DNA of 64,000 nt, from NCBI RefSeq assembly GCF_900964775.1, contig NC_041827.1, positions 6,061,501-6,125,500 of the forward strand, written 5' to 3'. Positions 1-11,984 of this stretch are shown piece by piece; within the stretch, counting starts at the first letter, position 1, and each line of letters starts with the position of its first letter. This DNA comes from Scleropages formosus. Its lineage: Eukaryota; Chordata; Actinopteri; Osteoglossiformes; Osteoglossidae. The notes under the pieces are model-generated. The model did no database searches and had not been told where the DNA came from. It was given only the letters and a program-made list of their open reading frames with translations. The translations under genes and the position numbers were made by a program.

Positions 1-166
1 GAGCACTGGAAGGTTGATGCTCCTTTGCTGAGTTCCTTACTGATTGACTCACCTCCAGCAAGAGGGCAGGCAGTGTGGTTGACAGGGGCTATGTACCCAC
101 CACGGGCAATAACTGTAAAGTCAGGCCACTAGTTCTAAACTAAATGCAAGTAGATCCCAGTGAATA

Positions 167-373
167 CCAACCAACCAACCAATCTCAACTTGTCCTGAGC
201 GGAGTCGCGGCGAATCAAAGCTTATCCCGGAAACACAGGGCACAAGGCTGAAAAGTGAGGGGATACACCCTGGACAAAATGCTAGTCCATCGTGAGGCAC
301 CCGAAACAGGACTCGAACCTTGAACCCGCCACACCGTGGGCACCGGCCAAACCCACTGCACCACCACACCTCC
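167..373 (-). repeat. tRNA-derived SINE, family A (copy 1)
   Basis: Reverse-oriented, diverged copy of the commonest SINE in the window. It carries the box-B complement (GGACTCGAAC) and the conserved body around CACCCTGGACAAAATGC. It is flanked by a 12-bp direct repeat, TCCCAGTGAATA, at 155-166 and 374-385, which I read as the target-site duplication. Its tail is a GGTT-type repeat and not the usual TG repeat. It lies in a renbp intron. Confidence 0.85.
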
Positions 374-386
374 TCCCAGTGAATAT

Positions 387-2358
387 GATTCTTTTATGAA
401 ATAGTGTGCACCCCTATTTGCACTACTCAGCTGCTTCAGTCTGGATATATCCAAGCTGCATTTCTGCTTTTAGTTGCTGACAAGGTCACTGAAGTGTCAG
501 TTATGTGTTTAGTGTAGTATTTACTGTCATCCTCAGTATGTTGCTGAAATCAGGTGCTGGAAAACAATCCCAAAATAAGTTATAGCAGATATGTAAACAT
601 GGAATTTTTTTTTTTTTTGAGATTTTTCTTAGTGAAAGAAAGGAAAATAGAATCAGTCCACCTTAGGTACAATCTTCTCCCATGTTACAAAGGTAATTTG
701 TTCCTGAAAAACTCTAAGGTGAGTTCTCATGACTCACAAACATGCATACATGTAATGCTCAGTGATTATGCATTAATTCAATCATTAAATGAAGAAAATC
801 AGTGAAAACAATGCTAATGATTTACACTCGCAAAACACATTGACATGGTGCCTGGGTGGACAGTGTGATTTGACATGGATTGAACATGGATGTTTGTGTG
901 GGTTTCCTCCCACAGTCCAAAGATGTGTTTCAGGTGAACTGATAAATTACATTACCGTGTGTGTGTGTTTGTTTGGCATTACTCTGCTGTATGAATTGGT
1001 GAATACTTGCTGGAAGTTCATAGAATCTAGAATTTCAAGTGGCCTTAGATAAAGGTGTCCACAAAATACTACTTTATAATAATTGGAAGTTGCTTTGGAG
1101 AAATATTTATAATGCTGTAAAACTTTTAAACACAAAGAGACCATGATGTACAGACCAGAAACTACAACTGTGGAACTAAAAATGCTAACAAATGCAACAC
1201 CTACAAATAATGTTGCCACCTCTTCTATGGCATTTGATGTTTCATTCTGACATTCTAATTTATGTGAATTCTGTAGTCTGAAATGCAGTTTTCAAAATGT
1301 TTCTCTAGGTGCATGGGTATATTCTGTCTATGATTTTAGTCTTCTGTTTTTATTCCAGGATCCTTAATGCTAAATTGTCTCTCTTGTGTTTGTGAGAACA
1401 AGACTGTGTCTGAGTAGGCATTTGATCAGTCGGTGAGGTTGGAATCATATTCTGCTTGAATGCTGGCCTGTCATGAGAAGCTGGGGAGGGAAAAGGGGGA
1501 ATTGGTGCACTTCAGATGTGATGAATAGAGGCAAAGGTAGGAGAGGATCCAGGCCATGGCGGAGGGGATCCGCGCAATTTCAATTCCTCTCTCCCTGCCA
1601 TGTAATTCATTTCAGAAGCAATTACCGGCCTGGCTCTAGTGCTCTGGCTGGCTATCTTCATTCTAGGCAGAATGAATGAGCTGTCCATGCACTGCAGTCT
1701 GATGGGGGAGGGCTAAGGGCTGCCTGCACTCTAATTTAACTCACAGGCAGTTGGAACAGCCTGCGAAACAGGACACATCTGCAGCACCAACATGGCTATT
1801 AGTTGTACATTGCTTAATGCAGGTAGATCAGATTCCTATCTGAGTTATCACCAACATCAGTACTTTTTCATTTGAATTTAATTTATCCAGCAGTGCAAAA
1901 TACAGCTAAAAAGTATGTTTCATTACTTTTGCTCTGAAAGCAATGAAAACTACATTTATTCAATCACGCATCCATCCATCATCAGCAACCACTTGTCCGT
2001 TGCAGGTTGCAGCGCTTTGTGTAAGCACATGCATACCCTGGAGGTGTGGATGTGAGGGAAATGACACACAAACCCATCTTGTAGCCTTCATTTTTTTCCA
2101 GAGTAATGTACAGGTTAATCTGCTAGATTTAGCTACAAAATAACCAGAATAACAAGCCTGTTTGTATGAAAAAAGGTATAGTTTCAAACACCATTGTACC
2201 ATTTTTGTTTTGCTAGGAGCCATTATATTAGTACTAACAGTAACAAATATAGTGGTAAAATAATTTATTTAGCCCTGCTTTTGGTAGGTTACTAGCTGTT
2301 ATATGTCATGTCCAAAGCAGCTGTTTGTCTCATTGTTTGAAAATTGTTCTTTGTGCAG
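387..2358. other. renbp intron sequence, no exon recognised
   Basis: I find no exon matching the upstream part of renbp here. The stretch is AT-rich intron. Around 885-1050 (+) there is a worn piece of SINE family B, recognisable by GGTTTCCTCCCACAGTCCAA and by the tail-like end near 1045. Earlier renbp exons must lie left of the window or are too short for me to see. Confidence 0.5.
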
Positions 2359-4257
2359 CGAGATGGCACTGCCATTTTGGAGAGTGTCTCCAACGACGGA
2401 AAGGAACTCCCTGGTTGTCAGGGGCGACTGCAGAATCCAGGTGAAAAGATGGATAAACCTTGTTGTCTTCCCCACCCCCCTTTGCTGTTCTCCCTCAGCA
2501 TCACAAAAAGGGTCCCTTAACTGTTAGTTAAGATTTGTCACACACATTTAGGATTTTACTTCTAATTTGGCTTACCAGCAGCAGGTGTCCAATTACTTCC
2601 AACTCCTCTGCACTTTAATGTTACTAGTTCCAGTTACCTAGCCTGTCCATGGTGTTCTCTCTGACTGGGGCTGGTATTACATCTTCACATTTATACATGC
2701 AAAAGCTCACACACAGACTCAGTGCTTACATTTTGAATTCCACTGATTTCAGCTTTACAGTGCATTACATGTAGATAGCACTCACTCCTATATGTGGTTG
2801 TACAGGCCATGCCTTGGAGGCAGGCTGGTTCCTACTCCAGTATGCTGTTCAGCACGGGGATAAGGAGCTGCAGAGGATTGCCGTGGACAAGTTCATGGAG
2901 ATCCCCTTCCGGACAGGTTGGGACCAGGATCATGGGGGAATCTTCTACTTCTTGGATGTGGATGGCCTTTGCCCTACGCAGGTGTGTATGTTGGGAATGA
3001 ACTCCTAAAGGGGTTTCCTAAGACTCCTGCTTTGCTCCCACTGTAAAACTGCCTCTTTCTTACATGTGTTTCTGCTTGTTTACTTATTAGGTATTGAAAG
3101 AATACAGGTGTTAACCCAGTCTGTGGTCTGACTAGAAATGTAATAGACTTAGTTTTTTATTAATCTGTACTGTAGATTTAGGGGATGGCTGGTGCAAATA
3201 CTGTCATGTGAGTCTGTCACGCTTTTCTGTTCTGCAGTTGGAGTGGAGCATGAAGCTGTGGTGGCCACACTGCGAGGCTCTCGTCGCGTTCCTGATGGCC
3301 TACAGCCTGAGCAGAGAGCCCACACTGCTGGATAGGTTTACACAGGTGTATGATTACACCTTCAGTCATGTGAGTTAACTCCCAGCATGCATCTCTCCTG
3401 GAGCTCTATCACGTCATACTGAGCTGCTCTTATTATGGTATGTTGCTCCGAGGCCTGGAGCAGGGAGAGGGCTAAATTTTGGAATTAAAAGGGATTTTTT
3501 TTCCCTTAAATGGGGATGGACATGTCAGGATGAACAAAAACCAAACCTTTCATTTTTGCAAATGAGCACTTTTTTTTTTTTTTTGAGAACTCATTCACCT
3601 GCAGTTACCCAGAGGTCAACTCTGAACTGGGAATTTGTTTAATTTAGTTTTCAATAAAAATTTAAATTATGTGCAATGAAATGGCATTATATTTAGTTTT
3701 CACCACACATCACCACCTGTCCTGTTTTGATAGTTTAATAAATACTATGATGGACTTTTGATAATCTTTTTCTCTGTTGGGGGTCAGTTTCCTGACAAGG
3801 AACATGGCGAGTGGTTTGGATATCTGACTCGGCAGGGCTCTGTGGAACTTGACTTTAAAGGAGGTCCCTTTAAAGGTGAGCTTCACTGATACACAGAGGT
3901 CTTGCTACAGCCAGTGTGAACATGTACATTCACAGGAAATCAGTATGGCCTGAGGCCTGGCTCACATGTTGGTTCAAAGCTCTGCAGTCATGGGCTTGGA
4001 GCCAGCTCCATGCTTACATGTTTACATTTTTTATAGACTGAAAAATTAGTCCATTTCGTAGGCAAAAATATCGATACGCAGCATTATGTGAACCAAGTCT
4101 TGATGTAATTGTAGTAATATTTGAAGTAATTTCTTTGAAAGAAGGCAAACATACTGAGTGACTTGTTGCCCTGACAGGATTCTTCCATGTGCCACGATGC
4201 TTGTATATGTGCGAGAGGCTGCTGGACAGCCTCCTTGCAGCAGCTTGTGACTCCTGA
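2359..4257 (+). CDS. renbp: N-acylglucosamine 2-epimerase (renin-binding protein), 3' exons
   Basis: The enzyme interconverts N-acetylglucosamine and N-acetylmannosamine in the cytosol, feeding or draining sialic-acid metabolism. Exons with GT-AG borders and matching phases are 2359-2440, 2806-2981, 3238-3369, 3788-3875 and 4178-4257 (stop TGA 4255-4257). Together they encode the C-terminal part, with family-typical stretches [64 protein letters not shown] and GGPFKG. The His of PGH (codon 2808-2810) and the His of FHVPR (4186-4188) match the two histidines I recall as catalytic in bacterial epimerases. The order and length agree with the human protein except for a short divergent tail ending AAACDS. 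The N-terminal exons are outside the window. A poly(A) signal AATAAA lies at 4325-4330. Family identity is very secure, and the exon borders were read by eye. Confidence 0.95.
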
Positions 4258-4330
4258 TGGCTTCCCAGAAGCGACTGATGGCGTTCACATACTGATGAGT
4301 TTAAAATATTCCTCTTGGGTGGGTAATAAA

Positions 4331-6159
4331 TTGGGTGGAACTCTGAAAACTGTGTACCCAGAGATCAGAATTTTCTCATGCAAATGGTATTCATCCAGTT
4401 AATTAAATGTCTCAATCTCTGGCATTGTCAGATTTGGTCTCAGTGATGTTCTAAACTCCAGCTCACTGGCTGCCACTGCATCTCTTTTGAGAAAGTATTG
4501 TTGTTATGTGAGTAAAGTAAACAGTATTTTAATCACATTTTTCAGCCACCTCAATTAGTGTTTGTTCACCTGTTTTTATTATTTAGATTTTTGCCATCAC
4601 TGACAGCTGTTTTTAAAAACTGGTAATGCTGGCTAGTCACTAGTGTTAATAACTGAGTAACCATTTTAACCTTTAAAAATTATTTCTAATAAGTTGACAT
4701 TTCTGTATAAATAACAGATGACCTGTTGATACTGCTATGTTTCATGTGTATGATGACATTCCACTGATATCAAACCTTAATTTCCAGTAACTTATGTTGA
4801 AAATGGATCAAGCATAAGGTGAATTAGTTGTGTAAATTTAAATGGTAGTATGTGTCTGGAATAAGTCCATAAGATGAGCACTATAATGTAGTTGTCTACA
4901 GCATGAGCTGTAATATGGTGTTAAAGAAGCCAAATGGTCAGTGGCTAAATTGTGTCAATTACATAAATTGCTGTAATGTGGCTCAATATCATCCTCTTAT
5001 GAGAAGGGAAAACTGTATCACAGACAAACACAGGTAACATGTAGAAACTCACAAAGAGGGACACAATTTACTGAAGAGGATATTTGGTAAAGGCCAAAAA
5101 ACAGCCTTTTCCCCCCCCCCACTGCCACCAAATTTCACCAACTCCTTGAGGTCTAGACAAAGACTATGCGTAATCAGCTTTGCAAGATGGCATGTGCTAG
5201 GACTGCCATTTTTTGGTAAAACAGGAACATATATGCACTCCAAACTATTGCCCTATGCTCCTGCTCTATAAATGTTAACATACTTGCCTCAAAAAGGGAT
5301 TTCATTTTGTAAAACAATAACTGGCATATCATTGTTTACGTAATTGCATTTATATTTCGATCACTAGTATCTATTTTGAATACCATGAAAATTTGTTCAA
5401 GTTAAGTATACAAAATGGAAAGAAAATAAATTTTCCGACCACTTCCCAGAAATGTGTACACTTCTCAACATTTTACTTCTCAGCATCTTCCAAATGCATA
5501 AATGTAATATTTTCTTCATCTGTCTTTACCACAGCATTCATTTTGTTTTTTTTTTTTTTTTTTTTGTATTGGTACCAGTAAGGTTTTGTGCCAAATAAAA
5601 TTTGTAAAATGTAAAGGGACTGTTAGTGCAGAGGCTGCAGATACTGTATGTTTCCCACATTGGAAAACTATTTCTGAATCTGTCTTGACTCCACATAATT
5701 CACAAATCTAGCCTCACAACACTGGCTTGATCTTTGTGACTTTGTGCATTTTTAATAATTTTGCAAATATAATTCATAGTCTTCCATTAAGTACATTTTC
5801 AGCTGCCTAAAACCACTGTCAATTTTGATACCACAAAGAACAGGATTAACCAGAGATTCATTAAAGATCTACGTTAAGGTGAGTTTCATAGTATTCTGCA
5901 TTGCAAAAGTATTTTCCTTTATGAAATAAGCTTAAACAAGCTTGCTGAGTCATTTTTGTGTTTTTGAATGCAATGAAATTTTGATACAATACTGAACAAA
6001 AAGCATTCTAAAAAAAATCATTTTGAGCTGCTCAGATTTGCTTCTGCAGATGGATTATCCTGTATTTACATAATGACCTAATTTTTGTTAGATACCTTTA
6101 ATTGTGGGTAAGGTTGCAAATATGCATGATCTTGCAAGCTTACAATTTAGAACATATTG
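4331..6159. other. Intergenic, downstream of renbp
   Basis: AT-rich sequence with no gene or recognisable repeat. It contains a C10 run near 5110 and a long T run near 5548. Open frames here are short and lack any recognisable domain. Confidence 0.5.
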
Positions 6160-6169
6160 TTGTCAGTGG

Positions 6170-6362
6170 GGAAGGGGGGCGGTGGCACTGTGGGTTTGAC
6201 CTGTGCGTGCTCTCTAGTGGGTCTGGGGTTTGAGTCCCGCTTAGGGTGTGTGGCAGACTGGTGGTGTGTCCCCTCCAGCCCCATGCCCTGCATGGCCGGG
6301 TTAGGCTCTGGCTCGCCGCGACCCCTCTCGGGACTTATGGCTTCAGTCAGCGCGTGCGTGCA
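6170..6362 (+). repeat. tRNA-derived SINE, family A (copy 2)
   Basis: Diverged + strand copy: box A-like GGTGGCACTGTGGGTTTG, box B-like GGGTTTGAGTCCCGC, then the GTGTCCCCTCCAGCC body. A perfect 10-bp direct repeat TTGTCAGTGG at 6160-6169 and 6363-6372 marks the insertion. The open frame across it is SINE sequence and not a gene. Confidence 0.9.
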
Positions 6363-7003
6363 TTGTCAGTGGTTAATACCTGAGCCGACCCACCAGTGCA
6401 AGTCGGATGACATCATCCAGACCGTTGGCCATATGAAACACTGCATTAGTTACATCTTTTATTTAGCATTATGGTTTCAAGTTTGTCATGGGTACAAGTA
6501 CTATGTACAAGTATCATGAAAATCTTCTTGAATGGTTCTCCACGGACTATGGACAAAAACAACAGAAATAATGCACAAAACAATGACTGTGAGTAATGCT
6601 AATAATAAATAATGGTAACACTAATAATAATAAATAACAGACAGCCAGAGAACTCAGAACATGAGAATGCTTAAAGTGACAGTGTAATCTACCAATGTGC
6701 TTGGAAGGAGCAGTCCAACTCTAGGTACAAAAGGTGGCACATTGGTGAGTGCTGTATACTCTTACAGCAGTGGGGTAAAAGCTGTTCCTGTACCTAGCAG
6801 TGCGGGTTCGAATAGACCTGAGCCGCTTTGCAGATGGCAGAGAAGAGAAAAGTGCCCATGCGGGGCGACTATGATCTTTCATGATGCGCGTTGTCTTTCT
6901 GAGGCAGCGGGTGGTGTGTGGTGATGTATTAATTAATATTTAGATGTGCATAAATGTAAAGGTATGTCAACAGAAAAGATATTTTAGTGCTCCATGAAAC
7001 AAC

Positions 7004-7338
7004 TACACAGTGCAGCTTGAAAGTATGTGAACTACCCCTATTGGGATAGTCACTTTTGTAGAAAATGTTGAACTTGTAAAATCTAAATGTTAAAATGTAA
7101 ACTAAACTGATAAAATGAATAGCTGACTATGATTTACACCCCTGATCCTACTTACCTACTTGGTTTAACCAGTGCAGCTTGGACTTCACTTATTTCCACA
7201 CCTGCACTACTACCATGCTTTTTTTACTACACTACCAATTCCATCACACCAGAAAGATGGCTTCTTATTAAATAACCATTTTGTGGTAGAACTGAGGGAC
7301 ACAAGGGCTTGACATACTTTCAAGCACCACTGTATGTA
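7004..7338. mobile_element. Tc1-type MITE (copy 1)
   Basis: Non-autonomous DNA element of about 330 bp. The left end reads CAGTGCAGCTTGAAAGTATG, and the right end, read on the other strand, is CAGTGGTGCTTGAAAGTATG; these are terminal inverted repeats. TA-rich flanks fit TA target choice. The inside is AT-rich, with no transposase frame. A second copy with the same internal landmark (GTGCAGCTTGG and ACCTGCACTACTACCATG) lies at 61338-61634. Confidence 0.75.
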
Positions 7339-7459
7339 TACATAGGTTAATAGCACAGACATAAGTCGGTTCAGAATTGAAGTGCCTCTGCACTTGAAAC
7401 CAACCATTGCTAGTCTCACCTCTCAAATGTCCCTACAGAAACCCCAGAATATTCCATAT

Positions 7460-10111
7460 TTAGGTCCAGAGGAGTCTGTAGTTTGCTTTTAAATAAATGA
7501 GAGTGTCTAAGTTCTTTGGCAGAGGCCTGCATCTCTCTGGCTTCAGGTTCCTGCCCACTGTGCGGAATATCCTTCCCACAGGGGTGGTGGAGGCTGGCAC
7601 GGTGAACACCTTCTTGGCCACCTGCGACAGCCGGGGGAAGTCGGTGGCCTTGCGCTTCCAGTAGTGCATCGGGTCCTCATCAGTGGGCTCCTCGTGGAGG
7701 TAAGCGGCCAGCTCCTGCTCGATGCTCTTGGCCCGTGAAGCCGGACGCTGCTTGATGAAGGAGAAGAGCTTGCGCCGTTCGGATGGTTGGAGGTTTGGGG
7801 GCTCCTTGCTGGACTCCTGCAGGCTGCTCTCCCGTATGTGTTTCGCCACTTCCTTCAGCAGCATCTGCTTGTGGCACTCGGCATCGCTGCTCCACGACAG
7901 CTTGAATTGTGGGTCCAGGGCTGTGGCGGTCACGTACAGAGGGTCCTCCAGGATGGAGGCCAACCTGCGGTCCAGAGAGTGAGCCAGGCCAACCAGGATG
8001 CCGGTGCACTGGCGGGCGTGGGTTTCCGAGAGGTGCTTGCGGAGCCCCAGGACACAAGGCAATGCCAGGCTGATGGACACGTGCTTGTCCCCCTGGACCA
8101 TGTCCGCGGCCTCCTCAAAAGGCTCCAGAAGCTCCACCAGCTCCGTGAGCAAAGCCTTTTCTAAGCAGCTGAGCTCCAGGTCACGTCGGCCCACCACGTC
8201 CTCCAAGAAGTCCGCTGACTCCAGCATGCGCCGCACTGTTTTCAGCTGCGAGTTCCAACTCTGCTCCCTGGAAGCGGGAAGGCCGTCTGCGGTGCCCGTC
8301 GATCCAAAGACCCGGCCCAGCTTCTCCGGGGGCACGGTGGCAGTGACGTAGTTGTAGAAGCAGGCGGCTTTGGCGAGGGTGACGGAGAGCTGAGGGGAGG
8401 AGCGCAGGCCCTCCCGCACGCACAGGCCCAGCGAATGGGCAAAACAGTCAATTGGACAAGAACCCAGACTGAACCCCAAGGAGATGTCCAATGCCAGCTC
8501 CCCACCCGCCTCACTGCTCTCCACAGCCCTGCGTTCCTCATCTCTGCTGCCGTTCTCCTCTTCCTCCTCATCGCCTTCACCGCCACGCAGACAGAAGCCA
8601 GGCAGTCGGAAGGCAGCCCTTCTTTCGGACGAAGTGGAGCCCGCCACCACCCGAAATACCTTCCCCGTGATGCTGTGGGTACGAGAGATCGCGTCGAACT
8701 CGACAAGCGTGCGCTGTACTATGCGCCGGCTGGCCAGAGGGAGGCAGGCTAGCAGGGCAGTCCTCGCCTGCCAGTCACCTGTGATGAAGTGGCAGGTGAC
8801 CCCCAGGTAGCCGGTCCCTCTGCCCGCTGCCCCACTTTGCCACAGGTCCAGGGTGACGCTGCAGGACTCGGCTGCCGTCAGGGCCTGCTTGGTGGCCAGC
8901 TGGACCTGGTAGGCGTATCCCGGGAGAAGCTGCCGCTGGACGTAGAGCCGCGACTCCGGGGCGTACCTGGGCTCCAGCAGCTGCAGAAGCTCCCGGAAGC
9001 CCTCGTTTTCCACCGTCTCCACCGCCTGCAGATCGCGGATCATCATCTTGGCGATGGCCTCCGAGATGAGGGCCTGTCGGGGATCGTTACGGTCAAATTT
9101 GGACGCCGCTCTTCCGTGTGAGGAACGGGCCGAATCGGGGCGCCCCCCGGAGGCAAGCTGCTGCGCAACACCTGAAGCGTAAGCCTCCCTCTTGACATCC
9201 TTCTTCTTCACAAACTCGTGGTAGACGTCCCGGTGCTTGCGCTGCAGAGCGCGTTCAGGAAGACACGCAGAACGATTATTGATCATTGAGACGTTCTCAT
9301 ATACATGACTTTACAATCCTGGAATCAGGTGCTGTCTACTGTAGTGATGAAAGGACTTTTGAGCCCCACATCTGTCTGAAGACCGGACCTTTACGATGCC
9401 TTAGATTTACTGTCATACTGGTACATTTCTACATACACAGTCAACTGTTCTAACACCTTAAATTAAAGGCTTGTGTTTGCATGTAACTTCATACGGCCAA
9501 AATTATTTGGAAAGCGAGGTGTACCTTATCCTCCTTGTTTACTCTGTAATCTTGTTCCGTGTATTTGTGTTGGAATATGTTTCCCCCGAAGTGGCTCTTA
9601 GTCTTTTCACTTTGTGATGTGGTTGTGGAAGGCCGTGCAGTAAAGTACTCTTGTTTTTACCGTGTTCTAGGTTATTGCTGGTGTCTGTCTTGCTTTTAGG
9701 TGCTACTCTGCTACATGATCATGACTTCTGTTGAAGGATTAAGATCCTGCGAATGAACTGACATTTTCCCAGCGGCCGCTACTGTCATTTCATCCACCTT
9801 TTTGGTACCAGATCGGCCACTTTATTTGCCGAACTGTGAAATTCAAGAAGAAGGGAAAAGACACCGCAGTGACCGCCGGAGCGGGGATCATGCGGAACCC
9901 GCAGCGGGAACACGAGACACGATGATGACGGAGCCCCACGGAGTCCGCGCGCGCTGCCCACCTTGAGGTGCGTCACGAAGTTGGACGTCACGGTGCGCTT
10001 CGCCTGGATGCGCGTTCCGCACGCCTTGCACTTGGACTCGATCTTGCCATTTTCGCCCTCGAACACGATGTCAAAGTAGTCCAGGATGGACACCCTCGAG
10101 CCGGACGCCAT
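7460..10111 (-). CDS. BED zinc-finger protein derived from a hAT transposase
   Basis: Two coding exons on the - strand: 10111-9962 (50 codons, donor CTCAAG|GTGGGC) and 9241-7460 (593 codons plus stop, acceptor CTCTGCAG|CGC), joining in phase 0 to 643 residues. The junction completes a BED finger: C28-x2-C31 in exon 1, and H48 with H53 across the intron (THLK|RKH). The rest is hAT-like: SVTLDLWQS (first Asp, D182), CPIDCFAHSLGL (312-323), WNSQLKTVRRML (379-), ATALDPQFKLSW (489-500) and a C-terminal dimerisation region (about 559-641) with YWKRKATDFPRLS and TLIYLKAN. An acidic run sits at about 271-287. The usual TDNA-type motif with the second catalytic Asp reads VAGSTSS (249-255), and the SER motif near the end reads VGR. 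Transposition activity is therefore unlikely, and the gene is probably host-domesticated, as in the ZBED family. It is GC-rich, intact, and has a CpG-island promoter. I cannot assign an orthologue; the role is likely DNA binding. The start chosen is the first ATG, just before ASGSRV. Confidence 0.82.
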
Positions 10112-10560
10112 CGATCGACACACAGTTCTGTACCTTGACTCGGGAGCACAAGTTCGGCGGACTCGCTGCGTGCGACGATGTGCTGCTCGGCGGCTCCTCC
10201 GTCCGCGGCCGGCGCGTCTCAGGCAGCACCGCCGGCACCCAGAGCGCAGTCCGGCCTGGCCTGTACCGAGCGCCGCTCGTCGGCGAGGAACGTGCAGCGA
10301 CCGCGATCACCGCTGAATGGAGGACGAGCTCCCGTACGCCCGCACTCCCAGCGCGGCGCTCCTCCGGCGGCCCGCGGTGCCGCGCGCGCTCGGCCCTTTC
10401 CGTCGCCGATCGACTTCGCGACTCCTTCACGTGGACGTCATTCTGGCGGGCGATTCGAAAAGCCGAACTTGAAAGTTCAGTTGCCACTGGCGACGGCTGC
10501 TAAAGTCGCATATAAACATCAGTGGTCTGCCTACGTCCTGGCTCTTCTTGACTGAAACTG
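9900..10560 (-). promoter_or_regulatory. CpG-rich promoter of the BED/hAT-derived gene
   Basis: GC- and CpG-dense block around and upstream of the first coding exon, in otherwise AT-rich DNA. It holds a CACGTG E-box at 10428-10433 and an adjoining GACGTCAT (a CRE-like site on the - strand) at 10434-10441. Open frames through it on both strands look like by-products of the base composition. The exact transcription start cannot be seen. Confidence 0.6.
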
Positions 10561-10684
10561 AAGCTCCAAAATTTGAGAAAAGCGAGCGGCAGTCACAACT
10601 GAACTGTATTTTTAACAGGTCCACAGAACAGTTCCCCTAACATTCATTAATTCATCCATCCATCCAGGTTCAATAATCACTTTG

Positions 10685-10958
10685 TCCCAAGCAGGATCAC
10701 GGTGCTAAAGAAACATTGAGCACACCAATCCATCACAGAGTACTGCACCCATTTACACACTACAGGCAATTTAGTTACCAATTCACCTGACCTGCATGTC
10801 TTTGGACTGTGGGAGGAAATAAGAGCACACACAGGAAACTCACACAGAGGACAACATGCAAACTCCAAGCAGACCGGGCAAGGATCAAACCCACATTCTC
10901 TCGCACCACCCTGGTACCGCAAGGCTAAGTAGTACTACTGCTGTGCTACCAGCACACG
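10685..10958 (-). repeat. Old SINE copy, family B-like
   Basis: Reverse-oriented, worn copy recognised by the landmark CATGTCTTTGGACTGTGGG, by ACATGCAAACTCC, and by the box-B remnant GGATCAAACCCACATTCTC, ending in TGCTGTGCTACCA. No clear target duplication is visible. Confidence 0.65.
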
Positions 10959-10959
10959 T

Positions 10960-11984
10960 TCCATCTCAGATGGAATTATTGAAGGTGTAGACTTCCAGAA
11001 TTGCGCCTTAAACCCCTCAGGAAAAAAAAAAAAAAAAGACAAAAACCGCAAAAACCAGACTGGTCAACTGGTCCCCAGTTCCCTGATGGAAATATGCGGA
11101 AGACAACAATCATCATTACCACTTCTGGACAAAGTGAAGGGCTTGTCCTTGATAACAGGCATTAGGATGAGCTCCACTGCTGTATTTAAAAGGTGACAAA
11201 ATCCACCTTCCTACATTACTGGTGCTTGAACCACCAGCAAATTTTATTTAATTTTGACATTTTCATTTGTGCTTGCTTGGAATTAGGGTGTGTGTATATA
11301 TACACACACACACACTATATATATATACACACACTAATATATATATATATAATTTAGCCCTGTCACATTGCAATCAAAAGCACCAGGTTATCATGTTCTG
11401 CTGTAGTACACTTGACCAAGGTACTTCACTTAAATTGCTACAAATTACCAAGCTGTACAAATAGGTAGGTAGCTTTAAGTACTAAACAAATCCAACACTG
11501 TAAGTTGCACTGGAGAAAAGTGTCACTAAACTAATATGTAGCAGAGCTGCAAAATATGGAGCACTAACAGATTCATTATATTTTTAACTCTAGTCTGCTG
11601 TTTGAGCTGGATAGCTTAATTTAATCAAAATGAAGACTCAATAAGAACATCTAATGAAACTTTGATATTGTGTATCAGTAAGACATTTTATTAATTTGAG
11701 TTATCCCAACTTGTTTCTTATTAATTTTATAGCCTGTGAAGGCTTTATGCTTTAAATAGAACCATTTAAGAGGTGATACCTTATAAAGGATTAACTACAT
11801 CATAATTTATTTTAGGACACTAAAGTTTTATCCTTTAGTATGAATGCACAATTTACAATTATTGATGACTTTTCCATCATTTCAATATTTGAACTATGGG
11901 AAGGACCCAACAAAATTAAAATATTGTGAGCTAGGAAAATGGGTGAGAGATCTGTCCATGTCTGGTTTGGTCACTAGATGACAG
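10960..11984. other. Intergenic, with a TA/CA microsatellite and a poly(A) candidate for ccdc115
   Basis: The AT-rich stretch holds a mixed CA/TA simple repeat at about 11288-11352. On the - strand an AATAAA hexamer (TTTATT at 11687-11692) lies about 295 bases past the ccdc115 stop and could serve it. I see no gene. Confidence 0.45.

Noticed and set aside
7722-9121. Several + strand frames of 86-125 aa
   Set aside because: Antisense and shifted-frame shadows of the GC-rich BED/hAT-derived gene.
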